64,000 bases of DNA from Actinomadura spongiicola (GCF_003432485.1 NZ_QVNQ01000008.1:310001-374000); one strand, 5' to 3'. Counted from the stretch's first letter, positions 1-8,973 are shown. The notes: a model not told the origin generated them from the letters alone. A program made the numbers and translations.

Positions 1-320
1 GGCCCGATCCGGCGGACCATCGCCGGGGCCGACTCGGGCAGCGCCGCCTTCTCCCCGAACAGCGTGTCGCCCGGCTGGGCCCGCAGCAGGTTCGTGCCGA
101 GCCGGTCGAGGCGGCGCAGCAGGTCCTGCTCGGCGGACGAGGAGATCCCGATGACCGCGACCATGGTGGCGATCCCGATGGCGATGCCGAGCGCGGACAG
201 CACCGCCCTGGCCGGACGGGTCCGCAGCCCGCCGAGGCCGACGCGGACGACGTCACCGGCGCCGAGGCGCGCGGGCCGCAGGCGGGTGCCCGTCGCCGCC
301 CTCTCCCTCATGGTGTTCAC
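1..320 (-). CDS. ABC transporter permease, MacB/FtsX type (partial, N-terminal part only)
   Basis: The visible part is the N-terminal ~106 residues of a membrane permease that probably pairs with the ATPase just upstream to move a substrate across or out of the membrane. After a short basic leader comes a first transmembrane helix, with VLSALGIAIGIATMVAVIGI typical of MacB/FtsX permeases, followed by the start of the extracytoplasmic domain (AEQDLLRRLDRLGTNLL). I place the start at a GTG whose last bases overlap the TGA stop of the ATPase gene (GTGA), like the other couplings in this operon; an in-frame ATG lies three codons later. The gene runs off the left edge, so the large periplasmic loop and C-terminal helices are not visible. 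Fourth gene of the lipoprotein-adaptor-ATPase-permease unit. Confidence 0.85.
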   Translation of the reverse strand, partial: MNTMRERAATGTRLRPARLGAGDVVRVGLGGLRTRPARAVLSALGIAIGIATMVAVIGISSSAEQDLLRRLDRLGTNLLRAQPGDTLFGEKAALPESAPAMVRRIG

Positions 321-1021
321 CGGGTGACCTCCGCTCGCTCGTCGGCTCGCTCGTCGGCGACGATCCGGCCGTCGAGGACGCGGACCCGGCGCGGCGCCCC
401 GGCGGCGACGTCCGGGTCGTGCGTGATGATCGCGACGGTGGTGCCGGCGCGGTTCAGCTCGCGCAGCAGCGCCAGCACCTCGGCGCCCGCCGCGGAGTCG
501 AGGTTGCCGGTCGGCTCGTCCGCCAGCAGCAGGTCGGGGTCGCCGACCACCGCCCGCGCCACCGCGACACGCTGCCGCTCGCCGCCCGAGAGCTCGTGCG
601 GCCGGTGCGCGGTCCGGTGGTCGAGCCCGACCCGGGCGAGGGCCTCCCTCGCCCGTTCCCTGCGCTCCCCCGGCCGGGACCCGCTGTAGAGGAGGCCGTC
701 GGCGACGTTGTCGAGGGCGCTCACACCCGCGGCGAGGTGGAAGTGCTGGAAGACGAACCCGATGTGGCGGGCGCGCAGTGCCGACAGCTCCCGGTCGCCG
801 AGGGCCGCCACCTCGTGACCGGCGACCCGCACGGTTCCCCTGGAGGGGCGGTCCAGCGTCCCGATCAGGTGCAGCAGCGTCGATTTCCCCGACCCGGACG
901 GCCCGACGATCGCGGCGAGTTCCCCCGCCTCGATCGTCAGGTCGACTCCGCGCAGCGCGGCGACACCGGCGCCGTACTCCTTGGCCACACCGGTCAGCTC
1001 GACGATGTTCGTGGGCATCAT
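317..1021 (-). CDS. ABC transporter ATP-binding protein, LolD/MacB family
   Basis: A 234-residue cytoplasmic ATPase that should energise the neighbouring MacB-type permease. The Walker A motif GPSGSGKST lies near residue 40, the Q-loop is in FVFQHFHL, the signature LSGGERQRVAVARA is intact, and Walker B plus catalytic Glu read LLLADEPTGNLD. The H-loop is in IITHDPDVA. Length and motif order match the MacB/LolD/FtsE-like branch. The start is the first of two adjacent ATG codons; it overlaps the adaptor stop as ATGA, so the two genes are translationally coupled. An open frame continues upstream inside the adaptor gene but is a shadow. Substrate is unknown: in actinomycetes such systems are linked to peptide or antibiotic efflux and to envelope stress, which is family knowledge and not shown here. 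Confidence 0.95.
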   Translation of the reverse strand: MMPTNIVELTGVAKEYGAGVAALRGVDLTIEAGELAAIVGPSGSGKSTLLHLIGTLDRPSRGTVRVAGHEVAALGDRELSALRARHIGFVFQHFHLAAGVSALDNVADGLLYSGSRPGERRERAREALARVGLDHRTAHRPHELSGGERQRVAVARAVVGDPDLLLADEPTGNLDSAAGAEVLALLRELNRAGTTVAIITHDPDVAAGAPRRVRVLDGRIVADERADERAEVTR

Positions 1022-2061
1022 GTGGCCGCCACCCCGACCTGCACGCCTTCGGCGATGCCGGGGCCGCTGACCTCGACGCGACCGCCGCCGAACGTCCCGG
1101 CGCGCACGGGCACGAGCCGCGTGCGCGGGCCGTCCACGACCTCGACGCCGAAACCGCCCTCGCGCAGGGCCAGCAGCGCCTCCACCGGCACCGACAGGAC
1201 GTTCTCGCGCCGCCGGCTCTCCAGTTCGACGCTGACCGGCGCCTCCTCCAGGCGTCCGGTCGGGGCGTCGCCCAGGGAGATGTCGACGCCGATCGTGGTC
1301 TTCTTCTCCTGCCCTTCCCCGGTCGTCTCCGCGACGCCGCCGACCTTGGTGATCGTTCCGTTGACGGTCGCGCCGCCCGGCAGCTCGACCGTGACCTTCG
1401 CGCCCTCGCGGGCGAGGTCCTGCCGGTCGGCGTCCAGGTCGACGTGGACGACGCGCCGGGTGCCCGCCACGGTCAGGACGGGCTGTCCCTGCGCCGTCCG
1501 TTTCCCTTCGGGCGCCGTGACCTGCCTGACGCGGACGGCCCCGTCCAGGAAGACGACCTGGGCGGCGTCGACCGTGCCGGTCTCGGGGAGCCCGCGGTCG
1601 TCCTGCCATTTCCTGACGGCGGCCTCGGTCGCCGCGGTGAACTCGCGGTCCACGGTCATGCCGCCGTAGCCGAGGGCCTTGAGGTTGCGTTCGAGTTGCC
1701 GCACGTCCTTGCCCGAGACGCCGTTGCCGAGCGTCCGGTACATGGGGCCGCCGCCGTACATGAGGGTGACCGGTCGGCCGTCCACCGCGAGGAGCGTTCC
1801 GCCGCGTTCGACCGTGGCGCCCGGCTCCGGCGCCCATGTCACGACACCGGACGCGCCCGTCCACACCTCGCGGACGTCGGCGTACGTGAGTTGGCCGTCC
1901 ACGGTCTCGGTGTCGACGAGATCGCCCCGGGTCACCGCGGCGGTCGCCGGCCGCGTCCGGGGCCCGGCCTCCGCCTCGTCGCCGTCCGCCGACCAGGCCA
2001 GCGCGCCGCCGCCGACCAGCGACAGGACGGCCGCGCCGCCCGCGATCACGCGGCGCCTCAC
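1018..2061 (-). CDS. HlyD/MacA-like efflux adaptor with peptidoglycan-binding domain
   Basis: A 347-residue membrane-anchored extracytoplasmic adaptor for the ABC system. A basic N-terminus (VRRRVIAGG) and one hydrophobic anchor are followed by a biotinyl-lipoyl-like segment, a PG_binding_1-like domain (DVRQLERNLKALGYGG through FTAATEAAVRKWQDDRG), and beta-barrel segments typical of RND/MacA-type adaptors. The peptidoglycan-binding insertion fits a Gram-positive envelope, where the adaptor may dock on the cell wall. The start is a GTG overlapping the lipoprotein stop (GTGA), and the stop overlaps the ATPase ATG. A longer reading frame goes upstream but would run through the lipoprotein gene. 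Role as a linker between permease and wall is inference from family and position. Confidence 0.88.
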   Translation of the reverse strand: MRRRVIAGGAAVLSLVGGGALAWSADGDEAEAGPRTRPATAAVTRGDLVDTETVDGQLTYADVREVWTGASGVVTWAPEPGATVERGGTLLAVDGRPVTLMYGGGPMYRTLGNGVSGKDVRQLERNLKALGYGGMTVDREFTAATEAAVRKWQDDRGLPETGTVDAAQVVFLDGAVRVRQVTAPEGKRTAQGQPVLTVAGTRRVVHVDLDADRQDLAREGAKVTVELPGGATVNGTITKVGGVAETTGEGQEKKTTIGVDISLGDAPTGRLEEAPVSVELESRRRENVLSVPVEALLALREGGFGVEVVDGPRTRLVPVRAGTFGGGRVEVSGPGIAEGVQVGVAAT

Positions 2062-2609
2062 TGGCGGATCACCGTGAGATGGGCCTTGCACGCCTCGCGG
2101 GCCTTCTCGAACGCGCCCTCGTCGATGCCGCCGGACGGGAACCTGAGCCGGCCGTCCGGCCCCGGGTCGGGAAGGTTCACGCCGTTCTCGCGCATGCACT
2201 GCGCGAACTTGACGTACCGGTCACGGACCTTAGGGTCTTCGAGATCGGGGAGCTTCCCGCCCGCCTGGAGCCAGGGCCGGCATTCGTGCAGCGCGGCCTC
2301 CAGTTTCTTCGGGTCGGTTCCTTTGCCGAGCCGCATCGCCTCAAGGTCGCCGCTGCCGGGGTCGGGGACGTCCACGCCGTTCCTCCGCATGCACCGCGCG
2401 AATTCGAGTTGCGCGTCCTCCGGAGACATCGACTTGCCCGGTGAGGGCGGTGCCGATGACGGTGCCGATGACGAGGCCGACGCCGTCGTCGACGGTTTCG
2501 CCGTCGTCCCGGCGGCCGTGGCGACGCCGTTCTCGTCGTCGCCCGCGCATCCGGCGGTGACGGCCATCAACGACACCGTGATCATCATGGTCAATCTTGG
2601 GATTCTCAT
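2058..2609 (-). CDS. Lipoprotein with tandem CMRxNG repeats
   Basis: A 183-residue predicted lipoprotein and first gene of the MacB-type unit. A signal peptide ends at a lipobox TAGC, so Cys21 would be lipidated, and a low-complexity Ser/Ala/Pro linker follows (about residues 31-60). The mature part holds two copies of the same motif, FARCMRRNGVDVPDP (about residue 70) and FAQCMRENGVNLPDP (about residue 135), each followed by another Cys (110 and 174). Four cysteines in two similar modules suggest two disulfide-bonded repeats. I recognise this as a hypothetical family often next to actinobacterial HlyD-MacB genes; its function is not known to me. The start ATG is followed by a normal hydrophobic core; the stop overlaps the adaptor GTG. 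Confidence 0.85.
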   Translation of the reverse strand: MRIPRLTMMITVSLMAVTAGCAGDDENGVATAAGTTAKPSTTASASSSAPSSAPPSPGKSMSPEDAQLEFARCMRRNGVDVPDPGSGDLEAMRLGKGTDPKKLEAALHECRPWLQAGGKLPDLEDPKVRDRYVKFAQCMRENGVNLPDPGPDGRLRFPSGGIDEGAFEKAREACKAHLTVIRQ

Positions 2610-2629
2610 CGCTACCTCTCCGTAGACCG

Positions 2630-2652
2630 CCCCTATAACACCGCCATAGGGG
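2630..2652. promoter_or_regulatory. Inverted repeat in the divergent promoter region
   Basis: CCCCTAT and ATAGGGG are perfect 7-base arms separated by nine bases. They lie between the divergent lipoprotein gene (start 2609) and the propeller gene (start 2711). The 23-base span suits a dimeric repressor or activator; the protein is unknown. The nearby OmpR-type regulator is one candidate. Confidence 0.5.
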
Positions 2653-2710
2653 TTAAAGCAGCATTAGATAGGTCTGGTCGATTTGTGCGTGATACGAGAA
2701 GTTTGTCCCC

Positions 2711-3607
2711 ATGTGGTCTCGAATTCTTACTACCGCACTGATCGTCGGTCTTCTGTGTCCGCTGGGCGCGTCCGCGCGGGCCGAGGCGGCGCCGCCCGAC
2801 CGGATCCCGCTGCCCGCCGGGTTCCAGCCCGAGGGCATCGCGGCCGGTCCCGGGCCGGTGGCGTTCCTCGGCTCGCGGGCGACGGGCCAGATCTACCGGG
2901 CCGACCTCACCACCGGCGAAGGAAAGATCATCAACAAGGGGCCGGGAACGCCCTCGCTCGGCATGAAGGTCAAGGGCAACAGGTTGTACGTGGCCGGTGG
3001 CAGGGCCGGCGACGCGCGGGTCCTGGACACCGAGAGCGGGGAGGTCCTCCAGAGCTTCAAGCTCACGACGAAGACGGCCTTCATCAACGACGTCATCGTC
3101 GCCGGCGACGGGGCCTGGTTCACGGACTCGACCAACCAGGCGCTCTACCGGACCCCGCTCGAAGGGTCCGGGCCGGTCAAGACCCTGCCGCTGAGCGGGG
3201 ACATCGTCTACAGGGAGGGCTTCAACGGCAACGGGATCGCCGTGGCGCCCGACGGACGGTCGCTCATCCTCATGCAGTCCAACGCCGGCAAGATCTTCAA
3301 GGTCGACCCCGAGACCGGCGTCGGGAAGGCGATCGACCTGCACGGCGAGACGCTGACGGCCGGGGACGGCATCCTGGCCGACGGCCGGACCCTGTACGCG
3401 GTGCAGAACGCGCTCAACTCCGTGGCTGTGATCGAACTGAACGAGGACGCCACCGAGGGCCGGGTCACCAAGAAGCTGACCGACCCGCGCTTCGACGTTC
3501 CCACGACCGTGGCGAAGGCCGGGGACATGCTGTACCTGCCGAACGCGCGTTTCAGCACGCCGCCCACCCCCCAGACCCCCTACGACATCATCGCGATCAA
3601 GCCCTAG
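2711..3607 (+). CDS. Secreted SMP-30/gluconolactonase-like beta-propeller protein
   Basis: A 298-residue exported protein. The signal peptide is clear: basic start MWSR, hydrophobic core ALIVGLLCPLG, and a probable cleavage around ASARAEA near residue 26. The rest repeats propeller-blade patterns such as PAGFQPEGIAAGPG, NDVIVAGDGAWFTDS and NGIAVAPDGRSLILMQS, as in the SMP-30/gluconolactonase/LRE fold (acidic residues after GxxxAPDG-type turns often bind a metal). Whether it is a lactonase is not shown; many secreted relatives are uncharacterised. It stands alone, divergent from the ABC unit, and is followed by a strong hairpin. Confidence 0.8.
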   Translation: MWSRILTTALIVGLLCPLGASARAEAAPPDRIPLPAGFQPEGIAAGPGPVAFLGSRATGQIYRADLTTGEGKIINKGPGTPSLGMKVKGNRLYVAGGRAGDARVLDTESGEVLQSFKLTTKTAFINDVIVAGDGAWFTDSTNQALYRTPLEGSGPVKTLPLSGDIVYREGFNGNGIAVAPDGRSLILMQSNAGKIFKVDPETGVGKAIDLHGETLTAGDGILADGRTLYAVQNALNSVAVIELNEDATEGRVTKKLTDPRFDVPTTVAKAGDMLYLPNARFSTPPTPQTPYDIIAIKP

Positions 3608-3619
3608 CGACCTGCCGCG

Positions 3620-3648
3620 GACGCCGGCGGCCGTCGGCCGCCGGCGTC
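3620..3648 (+). terminator. Hairpin terminator after the propeller gene
   Basis: A perfect 13-bp GC-rich stem with a three-base loop starts 12 bases after the propeller-gene stop. No long T-run follows, which is common for actinobacterial terminators. Confidence 0.65.
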
Positions 3649-3695
3649 GGCGTCTCCTTACCGGCGTTTAACGTCGCGCCGGTCATGCTCGGCCC

Positions 3696-4358
3696 ATGCG
3701 TGTTCTGATCGTCGAGGACGAGCGGGTGCTCGCGGACGCGATCGCCGACGGGCTCCGCGACGAGGCGATCGCCGTCGACGCGGTGTACGACGGCGACGAC
3801 GCGTTGGAGCGTGCCTCCTACAACGAGTACGACGTGGTCGTCCTCGACCGGGACCTGCCGACCGTCCATGGCGACGAGGTGTGCCGGGAACTGGTGCGGC
3901 TGAGAAGCTCCGCGCGGATCCTGATGCTGACCGCGGCCGGGGACGTGGAGGACCGGGTGGACGGCCTGTCCCTCGGCGCCGACGACTACCTGCCGAAGCC
4001 GTTCGTGTTCGGCGAGCTGGTCGCGCGGGTGCGGGCGCTGGCGCGCCGGTCCGGGCCGCCGGTGCCCCCGGTGCTGGAGCGGCGCGGCATCCGGCTCGAC
4101 CCGTACCGCCGGAAGGTCGCCCGCGACGGGCGGGAACTGCGGCTGACGAACAAGGAGTTCGCCGTGCTGGAGGAGCTGCTGCGGGCGGAGGGCGGCGTGG
4201 TGAGCGCCGAACGGCTGCTCGAACGCGCGTGGGACGAGAACATCGACCCGTTCAGCAACATCGTCCGGGTGACGATGGCGACGCTGCGCCGCAAGCTGGG
4301 CGAGCCACCGGTGATCGAGACGGTGACGGGTGCGGGGTACCGGTTGGAGTCGCGATGA
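3696..4358 (+). CDS. OmpR/PhoB-family response regulator
   Basis: A 220-residue DNA-binding response regulator, partner of the downstream kinase. The receiver domain (about 1-118) has the acidic pair E7/D8, the phospho-acceptor Asp51 in VVVLDRDLP, Thr in MLTAAG, and Lys in DDYLPKPF. The C-terminal winged helix (about 128-220) contains LTNKEFAVLEELLRAEGGVV and ends VIETVTGAGYRLE, typical of the OmpR type. The start ATG begins the canonical MRVLIVEDE. The stop overlaps the kinase ATG (ATGA). Targets are not evident; the divergent dyad near 2640 or its own promoter are possible sites. Confidence 0.95.
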   Translation: MRVLIVEDERVLADAIADGLRDEAIAVDAVYDGDDALERASYNEYDVVVLDRDLPTVHGDEVCRELVRLRSSARILMLTAAGDVEDRVDGLSLGADDYLPKPFVFGELVARVRALARRSGPPVPPVLERRGIRLDPYRRKVARDGRELRLTNKEFAVLEELLRAEGGVVSAERLLERAWDENIDPFSNIVRVTMATLRRKLGEPPVIETVTGAGYRLESR

Positions 4359-5617
4359 GGGTCCGGCCGGTGCCCAGGGTGAGCGTCCGGACGCGGCTGA
4401 CGCTCGTCTACGGGTCATTGTTCCTCGTCACCTCGGCGATCCTGGTCGCGGTGACGTACCTGCTGACCGTCCGGACCATGGACCGGCGCTTCACGGCGAG
4501 CGACGACCTGGACCCGGCGACCGTCACGAAGATGCGCAGCATGGCGGCCACGGGCGACGTCACCGAACTCGTCGCCCTGAAGGAGCGGGCGGACCGGCAG
4601 ATCGCCCAGCAGAAACGCGACGTGCTGGAGCAGCTCCTGCAGAGTTCCCTGGTCACGATGCTCGTCCTCGGCGTCCTCGCCGTGGTGATCGGGTACGTGG
4701 TGGCGGGGCGGATGCTGCGTCCGCTGCACGCCGTCACGGCGGCCGCGCGGCGGCTGTCGGAGAGCAACCTGCACGAGCGGATCGCGCTGGACGGCCCGCA
4801 GGACGAGATCAAGGACCTGGCCGACACGTTCAACCGGATGCTGGACCGGCTGAACCGCGCGTTCGACGGCCAGCGCCGTTTCGTCGCCAACGCCTCGCAC
4901 GAGCTGCGCACGCCGCTGACCATCAACCGGACGGTGCTGGAGGTCGCGCTCGCCAGCCCGAAGAACCCGCCGGAGACCAAGGCGCTCGCGGACGTGCTGC
5001 TCGGCAACACGGCCCGCCACGAGCGGCTCATCGAGGGGCTGTTGACGCTGGCCCGGTCCGAGCGCGATCTCGCCGCGCGGGCGGAGACGCCGCTGCCGGA
5101 CGTGGTCCGCGGCGCGCTCGACCATCTGGACGGCCTGGCCGACGAGGCGGGCGTGGACGTCGAGGCCCGGCTCGCGCCCGCCGCCGTGTCCGGCGATCCG
5201 GTGCTGCTGGAACGCTGCGCGGTGAACCTGCTGGAGAACGCCGTGAAGTACAACGCGCGGGGCGGGCGGGTGTGGGTCCGCACGGGCGTGCGGGACGGCT
5301 CGGCGTTCCTCCGGGTCGTGAACACCGGCAGGCCCGTCCCGTCCTACGAGGTCGCGGCGATCTACGAGCCGTTCCGGCGGCTGCGTCCGGACCGGCCGCG
5401 CGCCGACCGCGACGGGTCCGGCGGCGGGGCCCGGGAGCGGACGGGGTCGGCGGACGGCGCGGGCCTCGGCCTGTCGATCGTCCGGGCGGTGGTGGACGCG
5501 CACGGCGGGACGATCGAGACCGTGCCCCGGGAGGGCGGCGGCCTGTCGATCACGGTGCGGCTGCCCGTGTCCGCGGAGGCGGTGCCCGCGAGTTGCGTCC
5601 CGGCACTCGGTTACTAG
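4355..5617 (+). CDS. Sensor histidine kinase (HAMP, HisKA, HATPase)
   Basis: A 420-residue membrane kinase that should phosphorylate the upstream OmpR-type regulator. Two transmembrane helices (about 15-38 and 98-116) flank a short ~60-residue extracytoplasmic loop. A HAMP linker follows (GRMLRPLHAVTAAARRLSE), then the HisKA box FVANASHELRTPL with phospho-acceptor His182. The ATPase N box (ENAVKYNA), F box (YEPFRRL) and G2 box (GAGLGLSIVRAV) are present; a Gly/Arg-rich insertion sits before the G2 box. The start overlaps the regulator stop, so I exclude the longer frame upstream. The signal sensed is unknown. Confidence 0.94.
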   Translation: MRVRPVPRVSVRTRLTLVYGSLFLVTSAILVAVTYLLTVRTMDRRFTASDDLDPATVTKMRSMAATGDVTELVALKERADRQIAQQKRDVLEQLLQSSLVTMLVLGVLAVVIGYVVAGRMLRPLHAVTAAARRLSESNLHERIALDGPQDEIKDLADTFNRMLDRLNRAFDGQRRFVANASHELRTPLTINRTVLEVALASPKNPPETKALADVLLGNTARHERLIEGLLTLARSERDLAARAETPLPDVVRGALDHLDGLADEAGVDVEARLAPAAVSGDPVLLERCAVNLLENAVKYNARGGRVWVRTGVRDGSAFLRVVNTGRPVPSYEVAAIYEPFRRLRPDRPRADRDGSGGGARERTGSADGAGLGLSIVRAVVDAHGGTIETVPREGGGLSITVRLPVSAEAVPASCVPALGY

Positions 5618-5669
5618 CGAGTAGCATTGGGAACGTCCCACCGGAGCCCATCGCAGGGAGGACGATCCC

Positions 5670-6872
5670 GTGCCTCGCACCGCACGCGACGTCGTGTTCG
5701 TCGACGGCGTCCGCACTCCGTTCGGCAAGGCGGGCCCGAAGGGCCTGTACGCGCAGACCCGCGCCGACGACATGGTCGTCCGCGCGATCCGCGAGTTGCT
5801 GCGCCGCAACCCGTCCCTGCCGCCCGAGCGGGTGGACGAGGTCGCGATCGCCGCCACCACCCAGACCGGTGACCAGGGCCTCACGATCGGACGGTCCGCC
5901 GCCGTGCTGGCCGGGCTGCCCAAGAGCGTCCCCGGCTACGCGATCGACCGGATGTGCGCGGGCGCGATGACGGCCGTCACCACGTCGGGGGCCGGGATCG
6001 CGTTCGGCTCCTACGACGTCGTCATCGCGGGCGGCGTCGAGCACATGGGACGGCATCCGATGGGCGAGGGCGTCGACCCGAACCCGCGGTTCCTCGCCGA
6101 GAAGATCGTCGACCCGTCCGCCCTGGTCATGGGCTCGACGGCGGAGAACCTGCACGACCGGTTCCCCGGCATCACCCGGGAGCGCGCGGACGCCTACGCG
6201 GTCCGCAGCCAGCGGAAGGTCGCCGACGCCTACGCCGCCGGGAAGATCCAGCCGGACCTCGTGCCCACCGCGGTCCGCTCCGCGGAGAAGGGATGGGGGC
6301 TCGCGACGCGGGACGAGCCGCCGCGTCCCGGCACGACGCTGGACGACCTCGCCGGGCTGAAGACGCCGTTCCGCGTGCACGGCAACGTCACCGCCGGGAA
6401 CGCCGCCGGGCTCAACGACGGCGCCACGGCCTGCCTGCTCGCCGCCGAGGACGTCGCCGCCGAACTCGGTCTCTCCGCGCGGATGCGGCTCGTCGACTTC
6501 GCGTTCGCCGGGGTGGAGCCGGAGGTGATGGGCGTCGGGCCCGTCCCCGCCACCGAGAAGCTCCTCGCCCGCAACGCGCTGACCATGGACGACATCGGCC
6601 TCATCGAGATCAACGAGGCGTTCGCGGTGCAGGTGCTGGCGTTCCTGGACCACTTCAAGATCGCCGACGATGACGCGCGGGTGAACCCGTGGGGCGGCGC
6701 GATCGCCCTCGGCCACCCGCTCGCCTCGTCCGGCGTCCGGCTCATGAACCAGCTGGCCCGCCTGTTCGAGGAGCGCACCGACGTCCGGTACGGACTGACC
6801 ACGATGTGCGTGGGCATGGGCATGGGCGGAACCGTGCTCTGGGAGAACGCCGACTGGGAGGGCGCCAAGTGA
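5670..6872 (+). CDS. fadA: Acetyl-CoA C-acyltransferase (3-ketoacyl-CoA thiolase)
   Basis: A 400-residue thiolase that would perform the last step of beta-oxidation, cleaving 3-ketoacyl-CoA with CoA. The acylated nucleophile is Cys96 in DRMCAGAM; INEAFAV, GGAIALGHPLASSG (catalytic His) and the second Cys in TMCVGMGMGGTVLWE are in their usual places near the C-terminus. The start is a GTG with an AGGGAGG-like ribosome site a few bases upstream. The stop overlaps the next gene as GTGA, so thiolase and multifunctional partner are made together and probably form a trifunctional complex. Confidence 0.95.
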   Translation: MPRTARDVVFVDGVRTPFGKAGPKGLYAQTRADDMVVRAIRELLRRNPSLPPERVDEVAIAATTQTGDQGLTIGRSAAVLAGLPKSVPGYAIDRMCAGAMTAVTTSGAGIAFGSYDVVIAGGVEHMGRHPMGEGVDPNPRFLAEKIVDPSALVMGSTAENLHDRFPGITRERADAYAVRSQRKVADAYAAGKIQPDLVPTAVRSAEKGWGLATRDEPPRPGTTLDDLAGLKTPFRVHGNVTAGNAAGLNDGATACLLAAEDVAAELGLSARMRLVDFAFAGVEPEVMGVGPVPATEKLLARNALTMDDIGLIEINEAFAVQVLAFLDHFKIADDDARVNPWGGAIALGHPLASSGVRLMNQLARLFEERTDVRYGLTTMCVGMGMGGTVLWENADWEGAK

Positions 6873-8956
6873 GCAGCCTCGGAGAACTCGTGGCCGACGA
6901 GGTCGTCACCCACGCCCACGTGCGGGACGTGACCCTCCCCTACGGCGCGGGCACGCTCGCGCTCATCACGCTCGACAACGGGCACGACCACACCAAGCCC
7001 AACACGTTCGGCCCCCACGGGCTCACCGAACTGAACGCCGCCCTCGACGCCGTCGCCGGGCGCGACGACATCGCGGCGGTCGGCGTCACCGGCAAGCCGT
7101 TCATCTTCGCCGTCGGCGCCGACCTCAAGGGCATCCCGCTCATCCGGGGCCGGGACGACGCCCTCGCCATCGCCAGGCTCGGCCACGACGTGTTCCGGCG
7201 GCTCGGGGAACTGCACGTCCCGTCGTTCGCCTACTACAACGGCGCGGCGATGGGCGGCGGCGTCGAGATCGGCCTGCACTGCACGTACCGGACGATCTCG
7301 TCCGGCGTCCCGGCGTTCGCGCTGCCCGAGACGTTCCTCGGCCTGGTGCCCGGCTGGGGCGGGACGTACCTGCTGCCGAACCTGATCGGCGCGGAAAAGG
7401 CGCTCAAGGTCGTCATCGACAACCCGCTCGCGCAGAACCGGATGTTGAAGGGCCCGCAGGCGCACGAGCTGGGCATCGCCGACGCGATGTTCGACCCGGC
7501 CGACTTCCTGGAGGAGTCGCTCGCCTGGACGGCCCGGGTCCTCACCGGCGAGATCACCGTCCAGCGGCCCGAGGTCGACAAGGGCAAGGCCTGGGACGAC
7601 GCGGTGGCCATGGCGCGCTGGACCGTGGACGGCAAACTCCACGGCGCGGCCCCCTCCTACACGCGGGCCCTGGATCTCATCGAGGCCGCCAAGGACCGCA
7701 CCCGCGACGAGGGCTTCGCCGCCGAGGACGAGGCGCTCGCCGACCTCATCATGAGCGACGAGCTGCGCGCCGGGCTGTACGCGTTCGACCTCACCCAGAA
7801 ACGCGCGAAGAAGCCCGCCGGGGCGCCGGACTCGTCCCTCGCCCGTCCGGTCACCAAGGTCGGCGTCGTCGGCGCGGGCCTGATGGCCTCGCAGCTCGCG
7901 GTGCTGTTCGCGCGGCGCCTCGAAGTGCCGGTGGTGCTGACCGACCTCGACCGGGAACGGCTCGACAAGGGCGTCGGCCACGCGCACGGCGAGATCGACA
8001 AGCTGCTGGCGAAGGGGCGGCTCTCCCCCGACAAGGCCGCCCGGCTCACGTCGTTGATCACCGGTTCGCTCGGCAAGGACGCGTTCGCCGACGCCGACTT
8101 CGTCATCGAGGCCGTGTTCGAGGAGATGTCGGTCAAGCGGAAGGTGTTCGCGGAGGTCGAGGAGCACGTCTCGCCGGAGTGCGTCCTCGCGACCAACACC
8201 TCGTCGCTGTCGGTCACCGAGATGGCGTCCGGGCTGCGGCGTCCCGAACGCGTCGTCGGCTTCCACTTCTTCAACCCGGTCGCGGTCCTGCCGCTGCTGG
8301 AGATCGTCCGGGGCGAGCGGACGGACGAGGCGACGCTCGCCACCGCGTTCGCGACCGGCAAGGCGCTGCGGAAGTCGTGCGTACTGGTGAAGGACGCCCC
8401 GGCGTTCGTCGTCAACCGCGTCCTGCTGCGGTTGCTCGCCGAGATCGTCCAGGCCGTGGACGAGGGCACGCCGATCGAGACGGCCGAGCGGGCCGCGCGG
8501 CCCCTGGGTCTGCCGATGCCGCCGTTCGTGCTGATGGGCCTGGTCGGCCCCGCGATCGCGCTGCATGTGAACGAGACCCTGCACGCCGCGTTCCCCGACC
8601 GGTTCCCGCTGTCGGAGAACCTGGAGAAGCTGGTCGCGTCCGGCAAGTCCGGCGTGTACCTGCCCGACTTCACGCTTGATCCCGAGGCCGTGGAGATCTT
8701 CGCGGGCGGCGAGAAGCCGTCCACCGAACGGCAGGTCCTCGACCGGGCGCTGGCCGCCCTCGCCGACGAGATCCGGATCATGCTGGACGAGGGCGTCGTC
8801 GCGGCCCCGCAGGACATCGACCTCTGCATGATCCTCGGCGCGGGGTGGCCCTTCCACCTCGGCGGCGTCACCCCGTACCTGGACCGGACGGGCGTCTCCG
8901 AGAAGGTGACGGGCCGCCGCTTCCTGGACCCGGGAGTCGCCTCCCTGCCCGCCTGA
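6869..8956 (+). CDS. fadB: Fatty-acid oxidation multifunctional protein: enoyl-CoA hydratase / 3-hydroxyacyl-CoA dehydrogenase
   Basis: A 695-residue fusion enzyme. The N-terminal crotonase domain (about 1-240) has the oxyanion-hole segments PFIFAVGADLKGI and YYNGAAMGGGVEIGLHC, with catalytic Glu candidates in ALPETFLGLVPGWGG. The central NAD-binding domain starts at VGVVGAGLMASQLAVLFA, followed by the His-Glu-type dehydrogenase segment FHFFNPVAVLPLLEIV; a 3HCDH C-terminal domain completes it. It hydrates enoyl-CoA and oxidises 3-hydroxyacyl-CoA, feeding the thiolase encoded immediately before it. The GTG start overlaps the thiolase stop. A longer frame upstream is a thiolase shadow. A strong terminator follows. 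Confidence 0.94.
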   Translation: MSSLGELVADEVVTHAHVRDVTLPYGAGTLALITLDNGHDHTKPNTFGPHGLTELNAALDAVAGRDDIAAVGVTGKPFIFAVGADLKGIPLIRGRDDALAIARLGHDVFRRLGELHVPSFAYYNGAAMGGGVEIGLHCTYRTISSGVPAFALPETFLGLVPGWGGTYLLPNLIGAEKALKVVIDNPLAQNRMLKGPQAHELGIADAMFDPADFLEESLAWTARVLTGEITVQRPEVDKGKAWDDAVAMARWTVDGKLHGAAPSYTRALDLIEAAKDRTRDEGFAAEDEALADLIMSDELRAGLYAFDLTQKRAKKPAGAPDSSLARPVTKVGVVGAGLMASQLAVLFARRLEVPVVLTDLDRERLDKGVGHAHGEIDKLLAKGRLSPDKAARLTSLITGSLGKDAFADADFVIEAVFEEMSVKRKVFAEVEEHVSPECVLATNTSSLSVTEMASGLRRPERVVGFHFFNPVAVLPLLEIVRGERTDEATLATAFATGKALRKSCVLVKDAPAFVVNRVLLRLLAEIVQAVDEGTPIETAERAARPLGLPMPPFVLMGLVGPAIALHVNETLHAAFPDRFPLSENLEKLVASGKSGVYLPDFTLDPEAVEIFAGGEKPSTERQVLDRALAALADEIRIMLDEGVVAAPQDIDLCMILGAGWPFHLGGVTPYLDRTGVSEKVTGRRFLDPGVASLPA

Positions 8957-8973
8957 GTTCCGTCCACGCCACC

